This document shows, one piece after another, positions 24,968 through 35,400 of a stretch of DNA of 64,000 nt. The stretch's first letter is position 1. Each line of letters opens with the position of its first letter. Both the position numbers and the translations under genes were made by a program. Origin of the DNA: Hymenobacter fodinae (GTDB lineage: Bacteria > Bacteroidota > Bacteroidia > Cytophagales > Hymenobacteraceae); the NCBI RefSeq assembly GCF_004745825.1, contig NZ_SRLA01000001.1:62001-126000 (forward strand), written 5' to 3'. The notes beneath the pieces were generated by a model, which did no database searches, was not told where the DNA came from, and saw only the letters and a program-made list of their open reading frames with translations.

Positions 24968-25456
24968 CTAGAAGGTGCGCAAGGAGAGGCAGTAATCTTC
25001 TTTCTTGCGCATGGCAGTCTGGCTGAGCAGGTCCTTGTCGGCGTAGCCTAGCAGGTGCAGCACGCCATGAATCATAACGCGGTGCAGCTCGTCGCGGAAG
25101 GGTACGCCCAGCTTTTCGGCATTATCCCGCACGCGTTCCACCGAGATGAAGATGTCGCCCTCAATAATGTCCGACGTATCGGCATTATCGAAGGTGATGA
25201 CGTCGGTGTAGGTGTCGTGGTCGAGGTACTCCATGTTTACCTTGTGCAGGTACTCATCGGAGCAGAAGATGTAGGTGAGCTGTACAATCTCGTACTCGTG
25301 CACCTTGGCTACCTGTTCAATCCAGGAAGTCAACGATTCAGCGTCGCCTAACTCGAACTCGACATCTTCCACCAGAAACTCGATACCGTGTACCTCGTGC
25401 TCGTGGGTGGTATCGTTGTCCTCAAACTCGTCGTGGTCGTGCGGAAAGTCGCTCAT
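24968..25456 (-). CDS. ybeY: Endoribonuclease YbeY (16S rRNA maturation)
   Basis: A zinc-dependent RNase for 16S rRNA 3'-end maturation and ribosome quality control. The 162-residue chain has the family core from residue ~45 to the end: LTYIFCSDEYLHKVNMEYL, TDVITFDN, and the metal site HGVLHLLGYAD. The usual third ligand, His in HGxxHxxGYxH, is replaced by Asp (H130, H134, D140; bases 25037-25069). The first ~23 residues are an acidic, His-rich extension. It follows the HATPase gene with only 2 bases between, so the two are certainly co-transcribed. The stop is again a TAG within CTAGGCCTA. Confidence 0.93.
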   Translation of the reverse strand: MSDFPHDHDEFEDNDTTHEHEVHGIEFLVEDVEFELGDAESLTSWIEQVAKVHEYEIVQLTYIFCSDEYLHKVNMEYLDHDTYTDVITFDNADTSDIIEGDIFISVERVRDNAEKLGVPFRDELHRVMIHGVLHLLGYADKDLLSQTAMRKKEDYCLSLRTF

Positions 25457-25458
25457 AC

Positions 25459-25911
25459 TTAGTTGCTGGCGGAAGCGTTTTCGGCGTCGTTCAGAGCAGG
25501 CTCCTGGGGGTTAGGCAAGAAGAACGTCAGCTGCACATTGCGGCCATCCTTCTGGAACTCCACCTCGTCGGCTAAGTGCCGGATCAGGAAGATGCCCCGA
25601 CCACCGGGGTTTTCGATGTTCTCGGGAGCGGTAGGGTCGAGAAGGTTGGTGTAGTCGAAACCTTCGCCCTGGTCTTCTACCTCAAACTTCACGCGGTCGG
25701 TATCTACCTGCAGCGACAGAAATACGTTCTTGTCCTTGTCGAACTTGTTACCGTGCCGAATGGCGTTGTTTACCGCCTCTGTGACGGCCACCATAATGTT
25801 GCCGTAGATGTCGTCCTCAATGTGAAACGTATCCTTCGAGTTGTCGATGAAACTCTCCACCACGCGGATATTTTCGACCAGCGAAGGAATCTGAATTTTA
25901 ACCTGCTTCAT
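25459..25911 (-). CDS. HATPase-domain protein, RsbW-like anti-sigma/serine kinase family
   Basis: A 150-residue protein made of one GHKL (HATPase_c_2) domain. The N box reads VTEAVNNAIRHGNKFD, and the G box DQGEGFDYTNL...NPGGRGIFLIRHLADEVEF. This is the RsbW/SpoIIAB type of serine/threonine kinase and anti-sigma factor. No SigB-type sigma factor or anti-anti-sigma partner lies next to it, but two STAS-like proteins occur elsewhere in the window. It is in an operon with DUF4175 (51 bases upstream) and ybeY. This order is conserved in many Bacteroidota. Confidence 0.88.
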   Translation of the reverse strand: MKQVKIQIPSLVENIRVVESFIDNSKDTFHIEDDIYGNIMVAVTEAVNNAIRHGNKFDKDKNVFLSLQVDTDRVKFEVEDQGEGFDYTNLLDPTAPENIENPGGRGIFLIRHLADEVEFQKDGRNVQLTFFLPNPQEPALNDAENASASN

Positions 25912-25962
25912 AAAAAGAGAAAAGAGGGAAAGCGGCGTAGGGGCGGTAAAAGTAGCTCAACG

Positions 25963-28900
25963 CTACTTCATTTTCTGAAAATATTCACTGACCTCGCGCT
26001 GATAGTACGGCGTGAGGGCGGGTGGAACCGTGCGGAGCAGCTCCGTTTGCCGATTTTGCTGGCGTTTGTACTGATCAAATGCCGGCGGAAAAACAGGCGG
26101 ACGATTCTGGGCCGTCTGGGCTTCGCGCTTATCGTCCTGGTCTCGCTCCCGAGCCGATTTCTCGGCTTCCAGCAAGCGGGTCAGGATTTGACGCTGACGC
26201 AGAACAGTTTGCTCCGTCAGCCGCTTGTTTACGAGGTCGGTTTCGGTTTGTTCCATCATTTTTTTAACGTCGCCGAGACCCCCGGCACCGTCCTGGCCTT
26301 TGCCATCTTTGTTGGTACCCGGTTTGCCTCCGTTTTTCTGCTGCATGCGCTCTAGCTCCTGCATGGCCTGCCGCAGCATTTGCTGCTGCCCAGCCAGTTT
26401 AGCCAACTCTTCGCTGAGGGCGCGACCCTGCTTACCACTCTGCTGCAGCTGCTGAATTTGCTGGTTGAGTTGCTGCTGCATGCGGCCTAGCTGGCCCTCG
26501 CCGGCGGCGCTGCCTTTCTTCTTTTTGCGGCTGCCTTTGCCTCCCCCACCCTGCTGTTGCTGCTGGCTTCGGCGCTGCTGCTCCTGCATTTGTTGCAGGG
26601 CATCATTGAGCATCAGGGCTAGGTTGTTCATGCTGGTCATGGCTAGCTGCTGCGAGCTGGTGGCCCGGCCCACGTTACGCTGCCGAATTTGGTCGAGGCT
26701 TTCGTCCATGCGGCCGTTCATCTCGCCCACCTCACGGGTCACAAAGCTCTGAATCTGGAAAACCTTTTTGGCCAGCGCATACAAGGAGTCCTGCACCACG
26801 CGGGCGTCGTCCTTAAGCTTGCGCTGGGTCTGGCCGAGCTGCACAAAGCGCGGGTCAGACTGGTCAACGGTGCGGAACTGCTTCATCAGGGCTTCCTCAT
26901 CGAAGCTAAGCTTAAGCAAGTTTTCCAGGATGTCGCGCAGGTCGTCGATGTTCTGCTGCTGCTGGTCAGATTCCTCTTCTTCTTGCTGTTGCTGCATTTT
27001 CTGAGCCATCTGCTTCATCTTGTCTGCAGCTTGCTTCTGGCTCTGACTGGCCTTCTGGTTCTGGTTTTTTGAGAGCTGCTCCTGGCTTTCCTGCTGCTGC
27101 TGGTCCACGTCCTGCTGCTCCTGCTTCATCTCGTCGGCCCCATTCTGGTCGTCGAGCTGCTTGTCCAGTTCCTTCATGTCCTTGAGGTCCTGCTTTAGCT
27201 CCTCAAACTGCTGCTTCTGCTCGGCCTGCTTTTGTTGCAACTCCTGCTGCTTTTGTTGCTGCTGGGCTTTGTCCTTAGGAGCATCGCCGGAGTTCTTATC
27301 GTTCTTCTGGGTTTCCTCGGCTAACTTCTCCTGCTCCTTGGCTAGCTCCTGCAGCTTTTCCAGAGCCTGGTCCTGCTTCTGCTCAAACTGCAACTGCTTG
27401 AACATTTCTAGAGCGCGCTCCAGCTCTTTCTGCAAGGTGTTCTCCTTGTTTTCGAGTTGTTGCAGGAGCTTCTGCATTTCAGGCTGGTTCTGGTCTTTCT
27501 GCTGGTCCAGGAGCTTCTGCAGCTCCTCGTAGAGCTTCTTGGTCTCCGGGTCGAGCAGGGTTTCCATCAGCTTCTGCAACTCCTTGGCTTTCTCGGCCAG
27601 CTCCTCGTTTTTCTCCGGGTTGAGCTGATTTTGCTGCTCCTGCAATTGCTCAAACTGCTTCTTCAACTCGTCGAGGGCCTGGTCCATCTGCTGTTTCTGG
27701 TCCAGCATGTCCTTGAGCTGCTTGCGGTCCTGGAAGTTCAGGTCGCGCTTCACCTTGAGCTTGTCCTCGGCCTTGGCTAGCTCCCGCTCCATCTTCTTGC
27801 TCTGCTCCTTCGACTGGCTCAGTTGGCTCTGCACCGCCTGGCTCTGCGAGGCCAGCTGCTGGCGCATTTCGGTGCGTGAGGGCAGCCGGAACTCCGCCGC
27901 CCGGCTCCGCGCCGATTTCGGGCCGTGCACGCCGTCGTTGTCCCACACCTGCACAAAATACTCTAGCCGGTCGCCGGGCTTGAGGCCTAGCGGCCGGATA
28001 TCCCACTGGTGGGCGTAGCTCTGGTTGGGTCCGCTGCCCAGGGGCAGGGCGCGGGTTTGATAGGCAGCATTGGGCCGGGCCTTGCTCAGCACGCGGTAAT
28101 GCAGCTGCAGGCGTGAGAGGCCATAATCGTCGCGTACGTTGCCGGCCAGGGCCAGGAAGCGGAGCGAGGTAGTATCCTGGAAGCTTTCCAGCGTAATCTC
28201 AGGCGCTTGGTCTGGAATTACGGTGAGCTGGTACTGAATTGGGTCGCGGTTGGGGCTGAAGCTATTCTGGAGCTGCACCGAGTAATCTTGGCTACGCATG
28301 ACCTTGCGGCTCACTCGGAACAGCTCGTCATTGGCTTCGGCCGTCACGGTTTCGTCGGGGTTGCGGAACTGCAGCTGCAGCTTATCGGTGGCGGCGGTAG
28401 TGAACTCCCACTGCACCGTGCTGCCTTCGGGCACCGTGAGGTTGCCGGAGTTGCGGATGGTTTCGGCGGGCTTACCAATGTAGGCCGGGTAGGCCACTCG
28501 CACAGCAAAGTCGCGCAGGTTGGGCCGCTCCCGCACCTTCAGGTCGTAGTCGGAGGAGGTAACGTTGGCTGCCGAAAGCTGAAAGTTTACGTCCTGCTGG
28601 AGCTGCCGAAATTGGTACTGGAAGCGGTTGCCCTGGCCACGGGTCAGGCGGCGAGTACGCCCTCCGTACTCAATACTGATTTCGTTAGGCAGGGCCTCAC
28701 CTTCCACGGCTACATCCAGGGTAAAATCTTCGCCCTTGAAGGCTTTCAGGTTCTTATTCTCAATTACAAACCGGAACGGCGCAGGTGGGCTGTACTTGTT
28801 GTTGTAGTGCAGAATCCGCTCGGTGCCCTGCACGAACAAGGCCGGGTAAATCAAGAGCACCAGCACAACCACGGCGGCGGGCACGGCTACGTACTTCCAG

Positions 28901-29382
28901 AGTGGCCTAGTCTGGCTTTTGATGTTGATGCCCTGGCTGAACTCTACGCCGCGTAGCTGGGCCGCGCGTTGGTCGAGGCTGGCGGCTAGCAGGGCGTTGG
29001 TCTGGGCCTGGCCCCGTAGCTGCAGGGCGTTGAGCAGGCGGTCCTGCACGTCAGGGAACAACTCCCCCACCCGGCGGGCGGCCTGCTCATCGGTGAGCAT
29101 GCGGCGCAGGTTGGTGAGGGCGGCCAGCGGCTGCCAGATCCAGCGCCCAAACGCGTACACCGACAGGCCTACGAACCCGAATAGCAGCCCGGCCCGCACC
29201 CACGTGGGCAGGTACAGGAAGTACTCAAGCAGGTTGACTACCAGAAACAGGGTGAGCAGCAGCCCGCCGGCCACCAGCGCCCCCCGCACCAGCAAACTCA
29301 GATAAAATTTACGCTTAAAGGCATCGAGCCGGGCCAGCACATCGTCCAGCGCCCGGGTTGTTGCAGGGTCTTGCTCCACCAT
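25963..29382 (-). CDS. DUF4175-family membrane protein with a long Gln-rich coiled coil
   Basis: A 1139-residue protein. Two membrane helices occupy residues ~33-55 and ~61-80, and a third ~157-180. A periplasmic beta-rich region (Ig-like, with FRFVIENKNLKAFKGEDF) extends to about 500. From ~505 to ~1100 the sequence is almost all Gln, Lys, Glu, Leu and Asp, a very long coiled coil (for example KDKAQQQQKQQELQQ). The family is conserved in Bacteroidota and often lies upstream of the HATPase and ybeY genes, as here. Its role is unknown. The coiled coil may span or brace the envelope. Confidence 0.85.
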   Translation of the reverse strand: MVEQDPATTRALDDVLARLDAFKRKFYLSLLVRGALVAGGLLLTLFLVVNLLEYFLYLPTWVRAGLLFGFVGLSVYAFGRWIWQPLAALTNLRRMLTDEQAARRVGELFPDVQDRLLNALQLRGQAQTNALLAASLDQRAAQLRGVEFSQGINIKSQTRPLWKYVAVPAAVVVLVLLIYPALFVQGTERILHYNNKYSPPAPFRFVIENKNLKAFKGEDFTLDVAVEGEALPNEISIEYGGRTRRLTRGQGNRFQYQFRQLQQDVNFQLSAANVTSSDYDLKVRERPNLRDFAVRVAYPAYIGKPAETIRNSGNLTVPEGSTVQWEFTTAATDKLQLQFRNPDETVTAEANDELFRVSRKVMRSQDYSVQLQNSFSPNRDPIQYQLTVIPDQAPEITLESFQDTTSLRFLALAGNVRDDYGLSRLQLHYRVLSKARPNAAYQTRALPLGSGPNQSYAHQWDIRPLGLKPGDRLEYFVQVWDNDGVHGPKSARSRAAEFRLPSRTEMRQQLASQSQAVQSQLSQSKEQSKKMERELAKAEDKLKVKRDLNFQDRKQLKDMLDQKQQMDQALDELKKQFEQLQEQQNQLNPEKNEELAEKAKELQKLMETLLDPETKKLYEELQKLLDQQKDQNQPEMQKLLQQLENKENTLQKELERALEMFKQLQFEQKQDQALEKLQELAKEQEKLAEETQKNDKNSGDAPKDKAQQQQKQQELQQKQAEQKQQFEELKQDLKDMKELDKQLDDQNGADEMKQEQQDVDQQQQESQEQLSKNQNQKASQSQKQAADKMKQMAQKMQQQQEEEESDQQQQNIDDLRDILENLLKLSFDEEALMKQFRTVDQSDPRFVQLGQTQRKLKDDARVVQDSLYALAKKVFQIQSFVTREVGEMNGRMDESLDQIRQRNVGRATSSQQLAMTSMNNLALMLNDALQQMQEQQRRSQQQQQGGGGKGSRKKKKGSAAGEGQLGRMQQQLNQQIQQLQQSGKQGRALSEELAKLAGQQQMLRQAMQELERMQQKNGGKPGTNKDGKGQDGAGGLGDVKKMMEQTETDLVNKRLTEQTVLRQRQILTRLLEAEKSARERDQDDKREAQTAQNRPPVFPPAFDQYKRQQNRQTELLRTVPPALTPYYQREVSEYFQKMK

Positions 29383-29516
29383 AGGTCTTCAGCCAGTTTC
29401 AGGCCTGGGAAAGATACGGATTTAAGGGCGCAGGATGCACCAACCCGTCTCCTCACTGGAAGGACGTACGGGAAGGGGTAAAATGTTCCGTTTCGAAGCC
29501 GCCTGTATCCACTCCC

Positions 29517-30794
29517 CTAAAACACCTCACCCAAGTTGAAGGCTAGGCCTCTCGACCCATCGGCACCAATACCGTAATCAACGGAGAGGTTAGTGCGGGA
29601 TACTTTATTGAGATTAAGGCGTAGGCCAGCCCCTATGGCGGGCACTACTTTATCGAAGCGGGCGGTAAGTAAAGTGCCGGAAGCCAGAGGCGAGTTTTCA
29701 GAAACGGTTTGCGCGTTGCCGAACACTACGCCGCCCAGCAGGCGGTTGCGGGTGATGCCGAAACGGTACTCGGCCTCGGCATACAGCAAATTCTTACCCC
29801 GGAAACGGCCCTGAATAAAGCCGCGCCCCATATTACTGTAAGTGTCCCAACCAGTACTAGGTAGGTCCAGAAAGGGCGGATTGCCGTGTAGGGTGAGGGC
29901 GTTGTACGACCACAGAGCCAGCACGTCCTGGGAGGTGGGCGCCAGCTTGATGTAGTGGCGGGCATCTACCAGCAAGGTCTGGTAATTGTTGTCGCTGCCC
30001 AGCCACTGCGAGTTGAACCGGAGCACCGTGTTCACGTAGGTGCCACCCAGCGGGTTAATGCTGTTACCCCGGCTGTCGTAGAGCAGGCTCATGGTAGGCC
30101 CGGAGGAAACCGACTCGCCCCGTACCCCGTCCTGGTAGTAGGAAATGCGGTCTACTTCCTGGCCGTCGGAGCGGCTTACAATGTCCCAGTGGTAGTCGAG
30201 CTGGTAACCCAGACCCGCGTACAAATCTTTGCTGATGTTGCGAAGGCCACTCTGGTACACCCGCAGGTAGTTATAGTCCATCAGCACGGCGCGGTCGAGG
30301 GAGGTGTGCATGCCCAGGCCGTAGGTGCTCTGCGGGTAGTGCATCACCCGCCAGTCGCCCACCCAATTGAAGCGGTTGCCGGGGTTCCAGATGCTAGAGG
30401 TAGCCGTGAGAATGATCTGTTTGTTCTGGGTATAGCTCAGGGCCGATACCAGCGTCGACATGTTTGCTCCGGCCCGCTGAAAGGCCACGTTACCCGTGAG
30501 CTGGGCCAGCAAGCGGGTTTGCTGGGTGTAGCCAATGGCCGGAATCACCCATACAAACTTGCGCCCCTGGCCTAAGGCCGCCGAGTCGTGGGCCGCCATG
30601 TGGGTCTTGGGAAAGAGGGTGCGGTACAAATCCACCACATCCTGCTGGGGCCGCCGCCCTACTCCCACTAGCTGCACGCTGTGGCGCGGAGGGGCCATGG
30701 CTGCGGCCGTATCGGGCGCCTGGGCAGAAACTGGGCCGCTCAGCAGCCCGCCGAGCAATAGGCCTAGGCTACCCTTTCTATTTACTTGTAACAC
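29517..30794 (-). CDS. BamA/TamA-family (Omp85) outer-membrane beta-barrel protein
   Basis: A 425-residue exported protein with a signal peptide (LLLGGLLSGPVSAQA) and no POTRA repeats of usual size. The C-terminal two thirds are amphipathic strands: GPTMSLLYDSRGNSINPLGGTY, FRGKNLLYAEAEYRFG and the end VDYGIGADGSRGLAFNLGEVF, which closes with the aromatic residue typical of outer-membrane barrels. These fit the bacterial surface antigen (D15) domain. The start is GTG at 30794. No partner is beside it; the upstream intergenic region is a large repeat. Its cargo is unknown. Confidence 0.82.
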   Translation of the reverse strand: MLQVNRKGSLGLLLGGLLSGPVSAQAPDTAAAMAPPRHSVQLVGVGRRPQQDVVDLYRTLFPKTHMAAHDSAALGQGRKFVWVIPAIGYTQQTRLLAQLTGNVAFQRAGANMSTLVSALSYTQNKQIILTATSSIWNPGNRFNWVGDWRVMHYPQSTYGLGMHTSLDRAVLMDYNYLRVYQSGLRNISKDLYAGLGYQLDYHWDIVSRSDGQEVDRISYYQDGVRGESVSSGPTMSLLYDSRGNSINPLGGTYVNTVLRFNSQWLGSDNNYQTLLVDARHYIKLAPTSQDVLALWSYNALTLHGNPPFLDLPSTGWDTYSNMGRGFIQGRFRGKNLLYAEAEYRFGITRNRLLGGVVFGNAQTVSENSPLASGTLLTARFDKVVPAIGAGLRLNLNKVSRTNLSVDYGIGADGSRGLAFNLGEVF

Positions 30795-30921
30795 TGTGCA
30801 TATTCTTCCGGCCCGCTATACTTCAGTGCCGAGATATCTAAAACTCAAAGGTCCGGCAAATGATTAGGAGCGGTTTAAGTTTTTCAACCACTCTTGGTTA
30901 TTACTCGATTAGTGGGACGCT

Positions 30922-31172
30922 AAAGCTAGTTCCCCTCCTCAGATAAGGAAGGGTTAAGGGGTAATTGACCAATCGCTGTTTACAGAGAACGTCATTCCGA
31001 GCGCAGCCGAGGAATCTCGCTCGAATCATTGGATTACCTCGACAACATCAGCACGCGAAATTCCTCGGCTGCGCTCGGAATGACGTTCAGGGGGTGAACG
31101 ATCTGGAGTAAGCCGTTCTAGGCCAGTCAACCACCCCAAACCCCTTCTCAGCTGAGGAGGGGAACTAGCTTT
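30922..31172. repeat. Nested inverted repeat: family A inside family C
   Basis: The outer arms 30922-30969 and 31126-31172 are family C (TTCCCCTCCTCAG and complement; compare 1267-1398). Between them the family A pair 30987-31020 and 31055-31088 is complete (GAACGTCATTCCGAGCGCAG...). The whole gap 30795-31199 between two minus-strand genes holds nothing else. The layout suggests that one element was inserted into the other. Confidence 0.87.
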
Positions 31173-31199
31173 AGCCTAGTTTATTAAATAAGGTTCCGG

Positions 31200-32321
31200 C
31201 TACTGCCACCACTGCAGCTGCGGGAGGGGCTGCCCTAGGGTTACGGGTTGGCCTAGCTGGGGGGTAGTCATAGGTAGGCTATGGCGAGCGGCTGCGGCGG
31301 AGGCGCGCTTCACGGGGTCGTTCCACGGGTGGTGGGCTTCGGTGAAAGCACCCCAGTGAACGGGCAGCAGCACCTTGGCCTGTATATCTAGGGCGGCTTG
31401 CACGGTTTGCTCGGGCAGCATGTGGATGTTGGCCCACTGAGCATCGTACTGGCCGCACTCCATCAGGGCCAAATCAAAGGGGCCATGCTGACGGCCGATG
31501 GCCTGAAAGTGAGGTCCGTAGCCCCCGTCGCCGCTATAGAACACGCGTTTTGTCGCCGATTTTATTACCCAGGAACTCCAGGAGGTGGAGTTGCGGTTGG
31601 TGAGGCCGCGGCCGGAGAAGTGACGAGCCGGCGTACTGAAGATGGTCAGGCCGGGCAGCTTTACTGAGTCGCCCCAGTCCAGCTCGTGTACCTTTTCGGG
31701 CGCCACGCCCCAGGCTAGCAGGTGGGCCCCTACGCCCAGCGGCACGTAGAAATTGCTGGTCTTGTCCTTGAGCCGCAGGATGCTCTGGTAATCGAGGTGG
31801 TCGTAGTGGTCATGAGAAATTAGTACGGCATCAATGGGCGGCAGCTCCTCGGCGGTAATGGCCAGCTGCGGGTTGTAGCGCTTGGGCGTGACCCAGGAAA
31901 GGGGGCCCATTTTCACGCTTAGCATGGGGTCGAGGAGAATGTTTTTGCCAGCTATTTCAACCAAGCTCGCCGAGTGCCCAAACCAAGTGGCCCGCACCGT
32001 TTCAGGGGCTTTCTGCTCAATGTAGGCGGCCATGAGCGGCTGCGTAGGCAGGGGGCCGTCGGGCTTGGCGTTGGGCGTCTTGCTGAACAGAAATTTCCAC
32101 AGCACCGAGAAGGTGCTACCGCCTGTCATCATCTCCGTGGGCACCAAGTTCTTGAACTCCCCGTCCTCGTAGTGACCCGACTTAGCGTAGGCCAGTCGTT
32201 GGGCTTTGGTGGGTTTGCCGCCCAACTCGGGGCTCAGTTTGGCAAAGGCCACGCCCACCACCAACAGTACAACTATCAGACTGGCAGTCAGGCGGCCAAG
32301 TACTCTCAACGATTTACGCAT
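31200..32321 (-). CDS. Membrane-anchored metallo-beta-lactamase-fold hydrolase
   Basis: A 373-residue protein whose N-terminal helix (residues ~8-28, ASLIVVLLVVGVAFA) is a signal anchor. Then comes an MBL-fold domain of the UlaG/NAPE-PLD-like type: the HDHYDH motif in VLISHDHYDHLDY, WFGHSASLVEI before it, and FYSGDGGYGPHF and VLLPVHWGAFTEAHHPW after it. The metal ligands of these motifs are intact. This type cleaves phosphodiesters or lactones; the substrate is not apparent. ATG at 32321 is preferred over 32372 because it sits just before the hydrophobic stretch. Confidence 0.88.
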   Translation of the reverse strand: MRKSLRVLGRLTASLIVVLLVVGVAFAKLSPELGGKPTKAQRLAYAKSGHYEDGEFKNLVPTEMMTGGSTFSVLWKFLFSKTPNAKPDGPLPTQPLMAAYIEQKAPETVRATWFGHSASLVEIAGKNILLDPMLSVKMGPLSWVTPKRYNPQLAITAEELPPIDAVLISHDHYDHLDYQSILRLKDKTSNFYVPLGVGAHLLAWGVAPEKVHELDWGDSVKLPGLTIFSTPARHFSGRGLTNRNSTSWSSWVIKSATKRVFYSGDGGYGPHFQAIGRQHGPFDLALMECGQYDAQWANIHMLPEQTVQAALDIQAKVLLPVHWGAFTEAHHPWNDPVKRASAAAARHSLPMTTPQLGQPVTLGQPLPQLQWWQ

Positions 32322-32422
32322 AGCTTCAATTAGTTCGGGCTCAGCCCGGGGTAGTGGAGTAAGCAGACGCATAAACCCTACAAATACCTTACGCGCTAGG
32401 CCAATCGATGGCCTACAAACAG

Positions 32423-32460
32423 CAAACCGCCCTGCCCGACTAAACGGACAGGGCGGTTTG
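32423..32460. terminator. Terminator of the M16 peptidase gene
   Basis: A stem CAAACCGCCCTG...CAGGGCGGTTTG, 38 bases past the stop at 32499 on the minus strand. Confidence 0.85.
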
Positions 32461-32498
32461 TGAAGCTAGAGCGGGTGGTAATACCGCGCTAGGCCAGG

Positions 32499-35400
32499 TT
32501 ACTTGGCATCGGCAGATTTTGCGTCAGCTTTTTCGTCTTTGTCTTTCTTAGCCTTGCGCTTCTCCTTTTTGCCGTTCGCGTCCTTGGTCTTGATTTTCAT
32601 CTTCTCATTGTCGGCGGGGGGCGTTACAGCAGCGGGGGCCGGAGCGGCCATGGGGGTAGAGGCGGCGAGGGGCAGGCCCTCCGTGTCTAGCTCAACCACT
32701 TCATAGCCCAACTCAGCGAGGCCGGGGAACGACTTAGCGCGGTCACCTACTACCAGGATGTACATGTTGTCGGCGGGTAGGTATTTCTGCGCGCTGGCTT
32801 GCACATCTTCCTTGGTCAGGTTCTTCAAAATCTGGCTCTGCTGCTTCACGTAGTCCTGGGGCAGGTCGTACTCCACCAAGCGCGAGAGGAAGGCGGCCTT
32901 CTGCTGGCCAGTCTCGTAGCGCAGGGCATCGTTCTGGCCCACCGATGATTTCAGGAACTGCAGTTCCTCATCAGAAACTCCGTTGCGGTAGTTCTGAATT
33001 TCCTTCATGAACTCCTTCACCGAGGCGGCGGTGGCATCGGCGCGCACGCCCGCTGAGGCCGTGAACGGACCCACGTAGCGGGTGCTGCTGAAGCCCGAGC
33101 GGGCACCGTAGGTGTAGCCTTTGTCTTCGCGCAGGTTCAGGTTGATGCGCGAGTTGAAGGCCCCGCCCAGCAGGTAGTTGGAGAGGTAAGCGCGGTAGTA
33201 GTCACCGGTAGCATCGTAGGTGAAGGGCGTGAGGTAACCCACCCGGATTTCCGACTGCGCAGCACCATCTTTGTTCACGAAGTAGATGCGCGTTTTGTCG
33301 GGCTTGGGTGCATTTTCACCGGCGGGCAGGCTGATATTCTTCTGAGGCCAAGCCTTCAGGAAAGCCAACTGAGGAGTGAGCGTGTTCTGGTCCACGTCGC
33401 CCACGGCTACCAGGTAGCTCACGTTGGGCGCGTAGTACTGCTGGTAGAACTGCTTCACGTCATCCAGCGTCAGGGCCGACACCGTGGCAGCCGTACCGCT
33501 CGTGGGCACGTTCAGGATGTTGCTAGGGCCGTAGAGCAGGCGCGAGTACGCCTTATCAGCAATGACTACCGGCTGGGTGTTCTGATTGGCAATGTTCTCC
33601 AGCGTCTGCTTCTTGATGCGGTCGAAGTCGGCCTGGTCGAAGCGCGGGTGCATGAGGCGCTCTTCCAGCAGCTTCATGGTGGCGGGCAGGTTCTTGGTCA
33701 GGCTTTGCACGTACACCGTGGTGTTGTCGTCGCCGGCCGAAACGCGCACGGTACTACCCAGCTTATCCAGCTCGGAGCTGAACTGCTCGCCGGTGTACTT
33801 CTGGCTGCCTTCATTCAGCATGGCCGCCGTGAGGGAAGCAATACCGGCCTTGTTAGGCATGGTCTGCTCCAGGCGGTGGCCACCCCGGATGGTCATCAGC
33901 ATGGTAACCGTCGGAATTTCCTGGTTGCGGGTACCAATTACGCGCAGGCCGTTATCCAGAGACGTCTGCCAGATGGCGGGCACCTGCACTACCGGGTTGG
34001 CCCCGGCGGCGGGCTGCTTGCTGCGGTCAAACGTATCCGTCGCCTTCACATATTTCAGGCCTTCGTAGCCGTAGTCGGGGGCTTTGTAGCCTTCCTTGCT
34101 TACAGTGTAGTTGTCGGCTTTGGCAGGCTGCACGCCACCAGTCTTGGGCACTACGCTCAGAATTACCGCCGACTTGCCCTTCAGGTACTGGTTGTACACG
34201 CGCTGCACATCGGCCTTGGTCACGGCCCGAATGCGCTTCAAGTCCTCGGGCAGTCGGTTGGGGTTACCGAAGTAAGTTTGGTTGGCGGCCAGCTGGTTTA
34301 CCTTGCCGTTTACGCTGCTCAGACCATTGATCAGGTCAGCTTCTTCGGAAGCCTTGAAGCGCTGAATGTCCTCGTCGGTTACGCCACGGGTTTCAAACTC
34401 CTTCAGAGTTTTGCGCAGCGTCAGCTCCAATGAGTCGAGGGTTTTGCCGGGGAAGGGCAGCGCAATCAGTGAGAACTCGCCGGCCAGCTCGTTGTTGCTG
34501 CTGTAGGCCGTAGCCTGCACGGCCTTCTGGGGCTTCGTCAGGTTCTTGTACATCAGGGAGTTCTTGCCCTGCCCGATAACCTGAGCTAGCACGGCCAGCG
34601 GCACGTCGTCGGGGTGGCCGTTAGGAACGGTTGGGTACACCATGCGCAGCATCGGGAAGCGTACGTTGTCCTGGTAGCTCACGTAGCGGTCCTGGGTCAG
34701 CTTCACGGGCGCCAGCTTCTGGCTCGCCACGGCCGGGCCGCGGTTGATGGGGCCGAAGTACTTCTCCACCATCTTCACCACCTCAGCCGTCTTCACATCG
34801 CCGCCTACGGTGAGAGTGGCGTTGTTGGGGCCGTACCAGCGCAGGAAGAAGTTCTTGAGGTCGTTCACGTCAGAACGGTCCAGGTCTTCGAGGTAGCCAA
34901 TCGTCGACCACGAGTAGGGGTGGCCGTAGGGGTACAGCGTCCGGATGATATACTCGTTGGCCTGCCCGTAGGGGGCGTTATCCACGCGCTGGCCGCGCTC
35001 GTTCTTTACCGTAGAGCGCTGAATTTCAAATTTCTTCTGCGATACGGCATCCAGCAGGAAGCCCATGCGGTCGGCTTCCAGCCACAGGCCGGTTTCCAAC
35101 TGGTTGCTGGGCAGGGTCTCGTAGTAGTTGGTGCGGTCGAGGTTGGTAGAGCCGTTGAGGGAACCGCCGGCCGAGGTTACCAGCTTGAAGTGCTGCTGGT
35201 CGCCCACGTGGTCGGAGCCTTGGAACATCATGTGCTCAAAGAAGTGCGCAAAGCCCGACTTACCGATCTGCTCCCGGGCCGAGCCCACGTGGTAGGTCAC
35301 GTCTACGTGTACCAGCGGGTCAGAGTGGTCTTCTGTCACAATGAGGGTGAGGCCGTTGGGCAGCACGTACTTCTCATACGGGATAACCAGCTCATTGCCC

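Noticed and set aside
1267..31172. Repeats considered as a CRISPR array
   Set aside because: The copies are dispersed, are inverted pairs and differ in length; there is no regular direct repeat with spacers and no cas gene.
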